64,000 nucleotides of DNA, taken from contig CM060174.1 of assembly GCA_030549775.1 (NCBI GenBank), forward strand, positions 55,466,444 to 55,530,443, read 5' to 3'. Under the pieces are notes generated by a model. The model was not told the origin of the DNA. It saw nothing but the letters and a program-made list of their open reading frames with translations, and searched no databases. The DNA comes from Tamarix chinensis (taxonomy: Eukaryota; Streptophyta; Magnoliopsida; Caryophyllales; Tamaricaceae). Position numbers and translations under genes: made by a program. Shown here piece after piece: positions 37,836 to 49,180 of this stretch (positions are counted from its first letter, which is position 1; every line of letters begins with the position of its first letter).

Positions 37836-38850
37836 AGGATGTGTATAGATAGTAGAGCAGTAAACAAGATAACAATTAAGTATAGGTATCCTATATCTAG
37901 GTTAGATGAGATGTTAGACCTTTTACATGGGGTTGTAGGATTTTCTAAAATAGACTTGAAGAGTGGATATCATCAAATTAGGATGAAACAAGGAGATGAG
38001 TGGAAAATAGCTTTTAAAACAAATTTTGGGTTATATAAGTGGTTAGTTATCCATTTGAGTTATCTAATGCTCCAAGTACCTTCATGAGACTTATGAACCA
38101 TATGCTTAGAAATTTTAGTGGAAAATTTGTAGTTGTCTATTTTGATGATATACATTTTACAGTAAATCTATAGAAGAACACTTGAGACATTTGAGGATCA
38201 TTTTGGATGTATTTAAGGAAGAAAAATTGCATGCTAATCTAGATAAGTCAAGGTTTTGCTTAGAAAGTGTAGTGTTCCTAGGATTTGTTATTAGTAAGGA
38301 TGGCATATCTGTTGATAAGGATAAGGTTAAGGCAATACAGGAATGGCCTATACCTAGATCAGTGACTGAAGTTAGAAGTTTTCATGGTTTGTACTCTTTT
38401 TTATCATAGGATTGTTAAGAACTTTAGTAATTTAGCAGAACCTTTAACTGCAATTACTAAAAAGGAAAATGGATTTAAATGGGAATTAGAACAACACAAA
38501 GCTTTTGAAACTCATAAAACAAAATTGACACAAGCTCCTTTATTATTTCTTCCTGACTTTGAAAAAATGTTTGAATTGGACTGTGATGCTTCAGGTTTGG
38601 GAATTGGGACTATTTTATCTCAAAAGGGTAGACCTATAGCTATTTTAGTCAGAATTTATGTGGTAGTACCTTAAATTATTCTACTTATGAAAAAGAATTG
38701 TTTGCTTTAGTAAGGGCTTTGGAAGTGTGGCAGCATTATTTGTGGCCTAGAGAATTTGTTATTAATAGTGATCAAGAAGCTATAAAATATTTGAAAAGTC
38801 AATCAAAATTGAATAGAAGGAAGGGTAGTGGATAGAATTTATTGAAAGTT
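37836..38850 (+). pseudogene. RT-RNase H, element E
   Basis: Continues after the [39 protein letters not shown] one-base frameshift near 38052 breaks the MPFGLSNAP block. Catalytic YFDD is at 38138-38149, intact, followed by another frameshift. Then HLRIILDVFKEEKLHANL, FLGFVISKDGI, EVRSFHGLYSF with a frameshift, and RIVKNFSNLAEPL. RNase H starts at DCDASGLGIGTILSQ (catalytic Asp kept) and continues in another frame with [24 protein letters not shown]. Copies RNA into DNA and degrades the template in an active element; not functional here. Confidence 0.9.
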
Positions 38851-40170
38851 TTCCTTATGTGATTAAATATAAGAAAGGAGGTGATAATATAGTTGCTGAT
38901 GCCTTATCTAGGAGACATGTTTTATTAAAGACAATAAATGCAACTTTATTGGAGTTTTCTGATGTTAAAGTTTTATATGCTGAGGATCATGATTTTAAGG
39001 AATTATATAAGAATTGTGAAACTACTGCCCAAGGGAAATATTATATTTTTGATGGATATTTTTTAAGGGAAAACAGGCTTTGTATACCCAAATGTTCATA
39101 TAGAGGGTTATTAATCCAGGAGGCACATAATGGTGGTTTAATGGCATATTTAGGTTTTCAAAAGATTTTGGATGTATTAGTTGATCATTTTGATTGGCCT
39201 CATATGAAAAAGGATGTATTAAAGTATTGTGTGAATTGTAAACATGCTAATTCCACCTCTAAACCATTTGGGTTGTACACTCCATTACCAATTCCTACCC
39301 AGCCATAGGCTGATATTTCATTAGATTTTGTTTTGGGGTGACCTAGAATCAATGGGGCTAAAGATTCTATAATGGTTGTAGTAGACACATTTAGTAAAAT
39401 GACACATTTTATTCCTTGTAATAAAACTAATGATGTTGTGACTATGGCAGGCTTATTCTTTTCACACATAGTTAAATTACATGGTGTACCTCGAACCATA
39501 GTATCTGATAGAGATGTTAAGTTTCTAAGTCATTTTTAGAAGGTATTGTGGGGACAGTTAGGAACTAAACTTTTATTTTCAACTACTTTTCATCCACAAA
39601 CTGATGGACAAACAGAAGTAGTAAATAGGACTTTAGGTAACATGTTAAGGGCTGTAGTTGGGAAGAATCTTAGGTAATGGGAAGCTGTATTACCACAGGT
39701 AGAATTTGCTTATAATAGGACTTTACACTCTACAACTAAGAAAATACCTTTTGAAATTGTGTATGGTTTTAATCCCTTGACTTCACTTGATTTAATTCTT
39801 TTATTTAGTTCTGAATTACATAACTTTGATGCTGAGTCTCGTGCAAAAAAGATGAAAAAATTAAATGAATCTGTAAGTCAAAAAATTAATAAAAGAGTTA
39901 TATAAATGGCAGAGGTTGCTAATAAAAGAAGGACAATTGTTTTTAAACCTGGGGATCTAGTTTGGGTACATCTTAGAAAGGATCATTTTACAACACTTAG
40001 GAAATCTAAATTGGATCCTAGAGGTGATGACCTTTTATTGTGTTAGAAAGGATTACTGATAATGCCTATAAAATTGATTTTCCTGCTAAATTTAGAAATG
40101 TAAGTAATTCTTTCAATGTCTCTGACTTAAGTCCTTTTACTGGAATCATGAAGGTTTTAGAGATGAAACC
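38851..40170 (+). pseudogene. Integrase, element E
   Basis: Frame from [19 protein letters not shown]. The zinc region reads [18 protein letters not shown]: the CX2C is kept but the second His is Tyr. Stops follow at PTQP (39304) and LGxPR. Catalytic residues: Asp in ISLDFVLG, Asp in [11 protein letters not shown], Glu in [10 protein letters not shown], all kept. The C-terminal part has [16 protein letters not shown] and NVSDLSPF just before the polypurine tract, with a frameshift near 40035. No clear chromodomain. DNA-joining enzyme of the element, inactive through stops. Confidence 0.88.
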
Positions 40171-40188
40171 CCACCAAGAAGAGGGGGA
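40171..40188 (+). other. Polypurine tract, element E
   Basis: ccaccaagaagaggggga ends one base before the 3' LTR start TGATG. Confidence 0.85.
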
Positions 40189-40806
40189 TGATGTGTATCT
40201 CAATAATTTTTATTAAAATAATTTTGATGATTACTATAATTTTCATTGTATATATAATTACTTTTCTTGAACTGTAAATAATTAGGAAAAACTCAAGTAA
40301 ATGGAAATGGAACATACTGTTGGCTGCTGTGAGTAATTGTTGCTGGTTGCTGACATGGAGTTGCTGCATAAGTTGGTTTCTTTTTTGTTAATATCACTAA
40401 GGGAAAATTATTATTCCCATATGATGCATTCGTCGGTAAATCATAGCTAGTGGAATTAATTAGGCCGCATGGTCAGCTACTCGATCCATTATTTGGTTAG
40501 AAGGACTGCAGATTATGCAACCCTTAATTTCCACAATTAGCTATATAATTTAGCTAATGAGAAATTAGTTATAATTTTAATTACTTTGGAAATCATTGTA
40601 ATTCTTATATTTGGGCTGAATAGTTATAATCAGCACCAATATTTGTGTGTATTGGGCTGATTGGTGTCAAGTTTGCTTCGGCTAAGCCCACCAATCGTAT
40701 CTGTATAAGTATATGTATACGCGTGTATATATAGGATAATATACGGAGGTTGTAAATAGCTTTGGTAGAAATACAATACACATACTCTATTTTTCTCTCT
40801 CTCTCT

Positions 40807-40846
<40 letters not shown>

Positions 40847-41063
40847 AAACTCTCTCTCACTTGAATTCTTCTCTGCTTAGTTCTTCTTACTCGATTCTCT
40901 TCTCTGTGATTAATCTCAGTTGCCATTGATTTCTAACTGTTCCCTGAGTTTCTTGAGCTTCCTTTGGTTCAATCCTTAGGCTAATCTCTATATTTGTTGG
41001 TCGAACACATCTCTCAACTTACGGTCCGGTGATTTTTCTCAAAACCTAACTAAGGTTTCATCA
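40189..41063 (+). repeat. 3' LTR of element E
   Basis: 875 bp, TGATGTGTATC..GTTTCATCA, followed by GCTAT. TATA-like gtatatatagg is at 40725-40735. It is longer than the 5' LTR in part because the (CT)n run has expanded. Confidence 0.92.
40792..40843 (+). repeat. (CT)n microsatellite in 3' LTR of E
   Basis: Nearly continuous CT dinucleotides, with one tggat interruption. The matching site in the 5' LTR (34677-34710) has only short CT runs. It creates Arg-Glu repeat frames on the minus strand that are artefacts. Confidence 0.92.
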
Positions 41064-41070
41064 GCTATAA

Positions 41071-41082
41071 GGTCTAATACCA
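41071..41082 (-). other. Primer-binding site of Sirevirus-like copy 1
   Basis: Minus strand TGGTATTAGACC, six bases inside the LTR end at 41089. This tRNA-Met-type site shows that 41089-42476 is the 5' LTR of the minus-strand element to its left. Confidence 0.8.
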
Positions 41083-41088
41083 ATTGAT

Positions 41089-42476
41089 TGTCTTTATAAA
41101 TACTCTAGATGGAGTGAATAGAGTATTTTCTAACAATAATTCCAAATTTAAATTATGTGAGAAATAAGTAGAAGGATGACACACGATTTATAGTGGTTTA
41201 AGAACTCTACAGATACACTACAAAGAGATTTTGTAGTTTAGATTAGTATCACTCATTATTTATAGTGAGTATTTGATGATGATCATTACTCTCTTGGTTT
41301 ATACGCCAACAATCTTAATTTTCTAGGAGATAATTTACACTTTGCCTAGTTATCCTCTCTAAGTTTATGAGACTAAAATCTCAATGACATCTATTAGGAA
41401 TACTAAATAACACACCACTCTTCACTTGTATTTGAGATGATGATTTTAAATTAATAAAATAAAAATCTTAACTAGATAGAATATGAAAGTGAGAAATCAC
41501 TAGTGAAGATTTTTATCTAGCTAGAGAAATTATAATTACAAGTATATGAGCACTTGAGCTAAATGTGGAGAACAGATTGAGTAATTGAGAAGTTTGATTT
41601 GGATTTGAATGTGTAAAGTCAAAAATCTCTTTGATTTATTGTAAGATGTAAAAATAATGATTTTGAAAGAGTTGTGCTATCTTTATTAATGTTCATTAAT
41701 GTCTAACGACTCTTATTTATAGTGCTAAAGATAGAAAAAAAATAGAAATAGCCGTTGGGTGTACAAATTAATCTAAAGGAAGAATTAAAATAGGCAAAAA
41801 AAATATTAAAAATGGCTACACCATTTGATCAGTAGTCAAACCAGTTGACTTGTTTTGACGAACCAATGGATTGGTGGAACAATTTTCAACACTGCCTACC
41901 TTTACAAAAAAGACCATAAATTGAGTTATATGGATTAAAATATTATGATATCTATTTTAATGTAAATTAGATATCATAATATTTTTAAAGAAGTATTATT
42001 CACTCAAAAATAATTTATGTGTAATTTATGGTGAATTTTATAAGTTAGATCATATGCAAATCAACTTAAAATAAAATCAATTTAAGAAATTTTTTTTCAT
42101 AAATACTTGTAAATATTATTGATGATTGAAATCCCTTTAAGATCTTTCATAATTATATGTAAATAAGATTATAAATTTTCAATCATTAAAAAATATGAGT
42201 GTTCAATATTGAAATCATATAAACATTAAACCTAAGACTCTAGCATAGTATTGAATGGAAATATAGCTAGTGTCTTTTTTTTCTTCCTTTTTGATCTTTA
42301 GCTTATGATTTGGATATGATTTTTAAACTTGAATTCCTTAGTACTACTTAAATTAGTTAAGTGTTGAATACTTCACTTTTTACTATGATACACTTGCACA
42401 CTTAAGAAGAAAAGCCATATTCATAAATGATTTTGTTATAATTAAAATAAAGGTTGATTAACCTATGTGACCAACA
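41089..42476 (-). repeat. Shared LTR: 5' LTR of copy 1 and 3' LTR of copy 2
   Basis: 1388 bp, minus-strand TGTTGGTCACA..TTATAAAGACA. On its left is a primer site (41071-41082), on its right a polypurine tract (42477-42490). An ordinary element has only one of these beside each LTR, so this LTR serves two tandem internal regions. Confidence 0.82.
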
Positions 42477-42490
42477 ATATCCCCTTTTTT
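42477..42490 (-). other. Polypurine tract, Sirevirus-like copy 2
   Basis: Minus strand AAAAAAGGGGATAT abutting the LTR start, homologous to 21929-21942. Confidence 0.82.
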
Positions 42491-45400
42491 GATGATGACA
42501 AACAAAAAGATGGAAATATCATTAGAGATGAAGTATAGAAATGTGAAAGTGAAAATCAATAAATTTTCTCAAATAATATAGGTTATTTATTTTCCCTTTT
42601 TACAATAAAGTCACACATGCATTATGTAAATGGCAATATAATGATAAAAACATGTGATCACATAAAATATATTTACCCTTTCTCCCCCTTTTTCATCGAT
42701 AAAAGGAAAGAGCTTCAACAAATAAGATATCTAATCTAACAAAAAATGTAGAAGAAATTAAAAGATTATGTGGTAAAACTACAACATAAGAGATGAATAT
42801 GCTCAATTGAAGTACAATAAAATCAGTCATACTTAATATTATCAATGAATAGCATGAGGAAAACAAATATGACCTATCTCTCCCTTGGCTATGCCTTAGG
42901 AAATAATAGAAGTGATCAAAGTAAAAAAATTTGACTCCCCTTAAGGGTATACATATATTAGCAATAAGATCAAGATCACAATATGATCACTTAAGATATT
43001 ATTATTATTTGAAACACCATAAGTAATGGAAGCAGAGATATGAGTATCAAGAATCATGAGAATAACTCAGATATGATGTCACTAAAGCTTGTGAAATTTC
43101 ATAATTGTGATATTTATATAAATAAGACATGGAGTATTTATTGAGTCATAAAGACACTCAAGTAATTGAAATAGTATGAAAATTAATTTTAGAGTCATAT
43201 AAATGTAACTAAGTCAACAAACAAGAGGGTGAGCGAGCCAAGGAATATACAAATATGTGAAAGTATTCTATAACATGACTAAAGATCAATATGAGATTGT
43301 AATGATAATTTCATCTTGTTAGGTATGACACAATACATTATGACATGTTTCCCTTTTATATGGTGGACATGAAGCACAAGGAAAATAAGGAATTTGATTA
43401 ATGATCCATTTAATGAGTAACATGTCATTAATATGACGAATTGGAGATTAAGACAAGCACATCAGTGAAATGCAACAGCGTCACTCATGTGTACTAAGTA
43501 ATAAATTCAAATATAATATTCAATATGGTGTTGAGATATGATAGTGATTATGTACATGAAAAATCACATGTTAATATAGCAGTGAAGTCACATGATCAAT
43601 TATTTTTAGACCTATCAATCTAACTAATAACTAGACAATTTTATATGTGGACGAGACCTGTAAAAAGCATGTAGGGATGAGGCCACATTATAATGATCTC
43701 AAGAGAGAATATTTATTATCAAACCATATAGGAATGTAACATTACTCAAGAGTCAATAACATGGGAAAAGACCAAGGTATGGCTCATAGAAGCACATGTC
43801 ATCAAGGTTTTTTATAAAAAATGATGAGAACAAGAATATCAAAGTTTCAAGTATATGCCAAAGCAATAGAAAACCATTTTCGTGTTGTAATTGGTTATGT
43901 AAAAGTGAGATTGAAATAAGTATATTTATTCTACTCAAAAAGGGATGTATCTTAAGTTCCTATTATACCTATATTCTATCAATTGTTTCCATTTTATAAT
44001 AATGAATGGAAGAGAAGTAGAAGGGAAGAGAAATAGGATGAAGCATGTACATAAGAACCAAAATGTCAAAAAACATAGTGAATTGGTGAGCTTAACAATT
44101 GTATCTATTTGAAAAATTAAAAGGACATCCATTTGTATCAAGTATGAGCATTTAGTCATCAAAAGGATATAATTTTTTTGATGCATGGATATAAAGCTAT
44201 CAAAGGGAAAAATTCCTAAGCATTTATCAATTCATGGAATATATATGAGTGGAATGTAGTATCAAATTATTGCAAATAAGCATTAGCATTCACACTTTAA
44301 TGGAAAATAATTTATAAGCGTTAATTACATATCAATCCATGAATTTCTTCTCAATGTATAATCAAGAACGAGAAGGAGGGAGAAGATGTGTGTATCAAGA
44401 AAGTAGTTTTCCCAACTTGTTTAACTTGAAATATTTTTTTTTATAGAAAACAATTAAGGTTAATAATCAAGATCTAATTTTAGAAAACTTATTAAAAGTA
44501 TCTTATACGCTCATAAGATATAAAAGATTTATGATAATATCGAGCATAAGTCAAACTATGCCTTATTCAAAGATTTGAAAGTGGAAGCATAGACTAGCAT
44601 AATGATTATAAACTCATACATATTCAAGAAATGATCAATATATAAGAAGATGTTCATGTATCACAAAAGTTCAAAATTAAGAGTGTGTAAATGTGTAAGA
44701 TAATATAATTAAGCTCATTTTTTTTCAATGGAACAATCTGAAGTGTGTACATAAAATAATTCAAAGAAAAGTTCACACATAAAAACTAAGATTGTAATGG
44801 AATTTCAAAATTATGGTGTTGAGTATGTAACTCACAACTGATATCTAGTAATGTAATTTATAGATTCATGTGAGAGGAGCTTATAAGTTCAAATTCTCCA
44901 TATCCAAATCCCTTTCATTGATACTCTATATTAGCTATAGTGGTCAAAAGGATACAACGTATGGTACTTATAATATGGTATATTAAGCAAACTCACAACA
45001 TGTTAGATATTTCAAATAATCATAAGAGAGAGTGAGTGGAGAAAATATAACAATTCATGGCATATCACTTATGAGAAGAGACAATTTCAAATCATGTATA
45101 CTTGATTTTAACCTATCATAACACCGAGGTTTCATCTATATCATAGATATACATAATTTTGAATATTGATCAAACATGAGCATGCTTAGAAAGGTGTTGG
45201 AAAGTAAGGTATAACATTGACAAAGATAAATAGTATGAGATGTTCCTATCAATCATAAATAAATATTAAATCTAGAGAATCTAATAATTATACAAGTGAG
45301 TGTACCTAGTGAGAAATCAAATGGACTCAAATAAGAAAAATTTAAAATTTCCCTTAAACATATAAGCTATACTTGTTTAAGTGTAGGAGTGAACACTTAA

Positions 45401-46760
45401 GTAAGATAAAATAGTGTAAATCATTTCAAGTTATTTGTTTAGCATTTACCAAATGGATAAACAATGTGAGAAAGGTACAAGTCTTCTCATAGAGTCTTTC
45501 AAATATCTCTCATGGTAAATTGTTATGGTGGAATCACAATAGTATATCCAATTTGTAATTTGGAGATTCCATTCAACTTGTAACCTATACTCAAGTGCAA
45601 TAGAGAAACTTAGGAAATTATAAGTGTCATTTAACAGAGTTAGTACTCTAAGGGACACTTTCTAATGGCATTAGTACTTATTAAGATAATTTGATCATAG
45701 ATAATTATAAGTATCATGATGATGAAACTTCTTACTAAATGTAGCAATTCTCAAAATTATTGAGAGAATATTTTAAAAAAGAATAAGTGAAGAATTGTCT
45801 CAATGATATATTATTTTAATCAATTTCAAAAAATATAACATTGAAAGTATAATTGCAGGAAAGATATCAATACATCAACTGACTTATTCATGTGTTAGGT
45901 AAATCATCAAGAAGCATGAATGTGTGATAGATGCATAAGCATATTAAGTGCGCATCTTAAAATATTATGATTTCTCATCAATCAATTAACGCATGAGGAA
46001 ATTAAATAAAGTTTGTTTAATTAACCAAATATGAGCCAAAAACATTTAAAAGAAAATCTTCATGATATATGAGTTAATTGACTTAAAAAAATGTGTTTTA
46101 TGAAGAGTTTACAACAAAGATCATGCAAGGATAACAATGAGTGCTTGAGTACTACTAAAAAATTCTCATCAAAATATGCAATATGGCCTATATATTATTA
46201 TCTCCATGGAATATGTAGAGCTCTGATATGCACCATTGGTACCTAGATCCTAGCTAGATGTAGATGTAAGGCTAGGCTCAAAAGGTGTGGATCTAGATGG
46301 GTAAGAAATAGTGGTGTGATAAATCATAAGAGCATTTGTATTTGAGTAAAGAGAATTGTAGAAAATTGTATCCTTTAAGTTCCATGTATCTACATTATCT
46401 AACTTAGTATCAACACTTTATTGATTTCTTGGTGCACACTCTAGATCCTTAGTATTGAGTGGAGGTGGAGTCTCTTTATCGATAACTTGAGCACTAATAG
46501 TGATTTGTAGATGTACCTTGTGCCTAATTCTATGTTGTAGCAACTGTAGAAGTATACACATAAGTCTATAGACCCAATGAACCCTCAATGGAGGTAGTTA
46601 GATACATGAAATGAACAAGATTCTCAAGATTAGAAATCATGATACTATGATTTAGCTTGTGTATAATCTATATGTGTAAATCTCAAGTCAACCATCTAAA
46701 AGCCTATGATAAGAAGTCTTACATACCTTAAACTAAATCTCTACCTTAAAGAGTTGATGG
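42491..46760 (-). other. Sirevirus-like internal region, copy 2
   Basis: Aligns along its length with 21943-24574 plus 29680-31375 of copy 1 (for example gatgtaaggctagg.tcaaaaggtgtggat at 46260 and 30832). It has no insertion where copy 1 carries element D. No domain was recognised; short frames at 43753-44186 and 45446-45658 are not supported by the alignment. It breaks at about 46760, next to the LTR of element F. Confidence 0.8.
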
Positions 46761-46870
46761 AGGAGAGTGGTTGATGCGGGAGCAGAGTCACAGAGCATAA
46801 CACCGAGGAAAACGGTTACACTACTTAGAGCGGGTGCATGAATATGGGGTATGCATGGCTTCATGCAATG

Positions 46871-47056
46871 TTTGTTAGCTAGCGTAACGTTTATTTTTAA
46901 GTACTAGTTATTGTTATTTACTTTTAGTCAACATTTGTTAGCTAGCATAACTTTTATTTTTAAGTACTATTTATTGTTATTTACTTTAGTCAACATTTGT
47001 TAGCTAGCGTAACGTTTATTTTTAAGTACTAGTTATTGTTATTTACTTTTAGTCAG
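46871..47056 (+). repeat. Three 62-63-bp tandem repeats in F LTR
   Basis: Units start at 46871, 46934 and 46996 with tttgttagctagcgtaacg and end ..ttacttttagtcaaca; units 1 and 3 are almost identical. They sit about 100-280 bp upstream of the TATA box, where LTR enhancers usually lie. No spacers, so not CRISPR. Confidence 0.92.
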
Positions 47057-47152
47057 TTAGTAACTGACTATTAACTAGCTAGTCTTAAGGGAATTAATGC
47101 TTTTGGGAGGGAATATACTTGTAATCTTTTGAGAAGATGCTCGGTTCCTTGG

Positions 47153-47163
47153 CTATATAAAAC
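47153..47163 (+). promoter_or_regulatory. TATA box, element F LTR
   Basis: ctatataaaac, the clearest core-promoter match in the window. A transcript would start about 30 bases downstream, near 47190. Confidence 0.6.
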
Positions 47164-47461
47164 ATAGGAAACTGAGTAGAAACACACAACTTGAATAAGA
47201 AGAACAACCTTAAGCATTGCTTAAACCCAAATTATATGTGGATTCGTCTTGAAACAAAATCAAACTTATGTGAATGGTTTTGTTCTCAAAACCTTAATCT
47301 TTACTTCTGTGTGGTTTAAAGATTAATTTAGCCTTCAACCTCGTGTTCCATTGTCATCAACCCCTTCGAATCCCCATCATCAACCTCCATAGTCCACCCT
47401 CATTGAATACTCCCTATGAACTCCATCCAAGTTCGAAACTCTAACCGTACACACATCAATT

Positions 47462-47473
47462 TGGTATCAAAGC
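47462..47473 (+). other. Primer-binding site, element F
   Basis: TGGTATCAAAGC, initiator tRNA-Met complement with one G-to-A change, three bases after the LTR. Confidence 0.85.
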
Positions 47474-47514
47474 TTGGTTGGGGTTAGAGTAATCAAGATC
47501 TTCAAAATCGTCTA

Positions 47515-48698
47515 TGGCAAGTCAAGAGGAAGATTTGAGGGATATCCTCAAGACCTGAGTGGAAGATTTTAAAGAAGTTAAGATCCGTATGGGAAGAATC
47601 GAGGCTTCCCAAGCACAAGGGTCCCATGTGCAACAATCCTACTAAAGACAACCAATCGAAGTTGAGCATGCAAGAAGAACGTCCAATTGGTTGGATGATG
47701 AAGAAAGCATAGGAGATAATGGAAGGGCACATGAGTCCTCTAGGAGGACGTATGATGACGTAGAAAAGGGAATCCATTTCGACTTACCCGATTTTGAGTG
47801 TAATCTCGACCCGGAGTCATTCCTTGAATGGTTGCAAAACGTCGAGTCGATCTTTGAGTACAAAGAGATCGATGATGAGAAGAGATTTCATATAGCAATC
47901 TTGAAGTTGAAGAAGTTTGCTAGGGTTTGGTACGACAATCTAAAGCGAAGAAGAGAATGAAAAGGGAAATCGAGAATACGGTCATGGGAAAAATTGAAGA
48001 AGCACTTAAGGAAGAAGTTCGTTCCAAGAGATTACGAACAGGAGAACTTCATCAAGATGACCACGCTAAGGCAGGGCCTACTCAGATTTGATGAGTACAT
48101 CCGAGTATTTGAAAGGCTAATGCTTGTATGTGATGTGCAAGAACAAGAAGAGCAGCGATGTGCACGGTTCATAGGAGGTTTGAATATGAATCTCTGAGAG
48201 AAGGTAGAAGTGTACCCATATGAAGTTTTTGAAGATTTGGTTAAACTAGCCATCAAGTTTGAAAAACAGTTGAAGTGGGGCAAGGTTCCAAGTAAGCCCG
48301 CCAGTGTTCTATATGGGTCAAACTTTAAAGGAGGATCCAAGCCACCAATGGTGCAATCCACTAACACCGATGTGGTTAGAAGATTCACTCGGGAGGAAAA
48401 AGGCAAGGAGCAAGTGGAGGAGAAGGACCGCAGGCAATGCTTCAAGTGCCGGGGATATGGTCACTTCGCTCGGGATTGCTCAAACCAACGAGTGTTATCC
48501 ATAAAGGAAATTGCCAACATGGAGACATGTGAGGAAAGCAAAGACCATGAGGAGGATGACACCAAAGAGCTGGAGGATTCCTTGGAAGAAGGAATTGTAG
48601 ACTGTTATGTACTAAGACGAGTTCTCCAAGTTCAAACCCAACCTCTACCTACTCAGTGGGAAAGAATTTTTAAGGCCAAGTGCCGAGTGGGAAATTGA
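47515..48698 (+). pseudogene. gag with intact zinc knuckle, element F
   Basis: Start at the ATG of MASQEEDLRDIL. Capsid core at about 47775-48200: IHFDLPDFECNLDPESFLEWL, EKRFHIAILKLKKFARVWYDNL, KHLRKKFVPRDYEQE, TTLRQGLLRFDEYIRVFERLML, RCARFIGGLNMNL. The knuckle CFKCRGYGHFARDC at 48438-48479 is a perfect CX2CX4HX4C. Stops include TGA after KRRRE (CGA to TGA likely), after NMNL, and a TGA at 48696-48698 at the protease border. The acidic linker after the knuckle is as in element E. Otherwise collinear and easy to read. Confidence 0.9.
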
Positions 48699-49180
48699 GT
48701 AGGTGAGATCATTGTTGATAGGAGCTCATGCACCAATGTAGCCAGTGAGAAGATGGTCAACAAGCTCGGATTGGAAATAATGAGTGACCTCAGGCCATAC
48801 TCACTACAATGGCTCAACCGCGACAAGGGCATACGGGTAACAAAACAATCTCTTATCTCGTTCAAAGTTAGGAATTACATAGATACTATTCTATGTGATG
48901 TCCTACCTATGGATGCTTGTCATATTCTGTTAGGGAGACCGTGGCAATATGATAGAAAGGTTACACATGACGGGGTCCTCAATGAATACTTCGTGTGTAA
49001 GGATCCTAAGAAGTATAAATTAAAACCAAACGAGGATGAGGAGAGTTTGGTTAGAGAGAAAGAGGAGAATTCAAGCCGGAAGGGTAAAGAATTGCTGATT
49101 TTGAAAGAGCATGAAATGTTGGAAGCTCTAAAGGGGGAAGAAAGGTGCTATGCCCTAGTAGCAAGGGAGATCTGAAAAAA
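48699..49180 (+). pseudogene. Protease, element F (active site altered)
   Basis: The active-site block reads IIVDRSSCTNVAS: D-S-G is replaced by D-R-S at 48717-48725, while the flanking SCTNVAS is typical. It then has LGLEIMSDLRPYSLQWL, VRNYIDTILCDVLPMDACHILLGRPWQYDRKVTHDG. Even without the stops this protease would be dead. It ends with a TGA after ALVAREI. Confidence 0.88.

Larger units (their letters stand above)
34063..41063 (+). mobile_element. Ty3/gypsy element E, best preserved
   Basis: Complete structure of 7001 bp: LTR 34063-34923, primer site, leader, gag, pol, polypurine tract and LTR 40189-41063, flanked by GCTAT at 34058-34062 and 41064-41068. It sits 2 bp from the primer site of the Sirevirus-like element on the opposite strand. 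The LTRs are roughly 88% alike by eye. Gag-pol has stops and several one-base frameshifts, so it is inactive, but it is the youngest-looking full element here. Protein style matches chromovirus-like elements with LGRPWQ in the protease linker. Confidence 0.92.
20446..42476 (-). mobile_element. Sirevirus-like Ty1/copia element, copy 1, with nested D and E
   Basis: Two LTRs in the same minus orientation (20446-21928 and 41089-42476) enclose about 7 kb of own sequence: 21929-24574, 29680-34062 and 41069-41088. The signals are in the expected minus-strand order: a tRNA-Met primer site at 41071-41082 beside the right LTR, a gag remnant at 33660-33990, and a polypurine tract at 21929-21942 beside the left LTR. 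The TTGTCATCATCAAAAAGGGG-like end is typical of Sireviruses. I see no RT, integrase or RNase H motif on either strand of the remaining internal DNA. The element was either non-autonomous or lost pol. D and E sit inside it with 5-bp duplications. Confidence 0.8.
46772..47458 (+). repeat. 5' LTR of element F
   Basis: 687 bp, TGATGCGGGAG..CACACATCA, followed by a primer site. A three-unit 62-63-bp repeat lies in the upstream half, and a good TATA box (ctatataaaac, 47153-47163) lies downstream of it, so the repeats would be in the promoter-proximal region. A purine-rich aggagagtgg lies directly upstream of the LTR start. Confidence 0.85.

Noticed and set aside
39200..39499. 99-codon frame on the minus strand
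   Set aside because: Antisense shadow of the E integrase.
40605..40926. Arg-Glu repeat frames, minus strand
   Set aside because: Reading of the (CT)n microsatellite in the 3' LTR of E.
41089..42476. Simple solo LTR
   Set aside because: A solo LTR would not have a primer site on one side and a polypurine tract on the other.
46871..47056. Possible CRISPR array
   Set aside because: Units are contiguous without unique spacers and lie in an LTR of a plant retrotransposon.
48032..48445. 137-codon frame on the minus strand
   Set aside because: Antisense shadow of the F gag gene.
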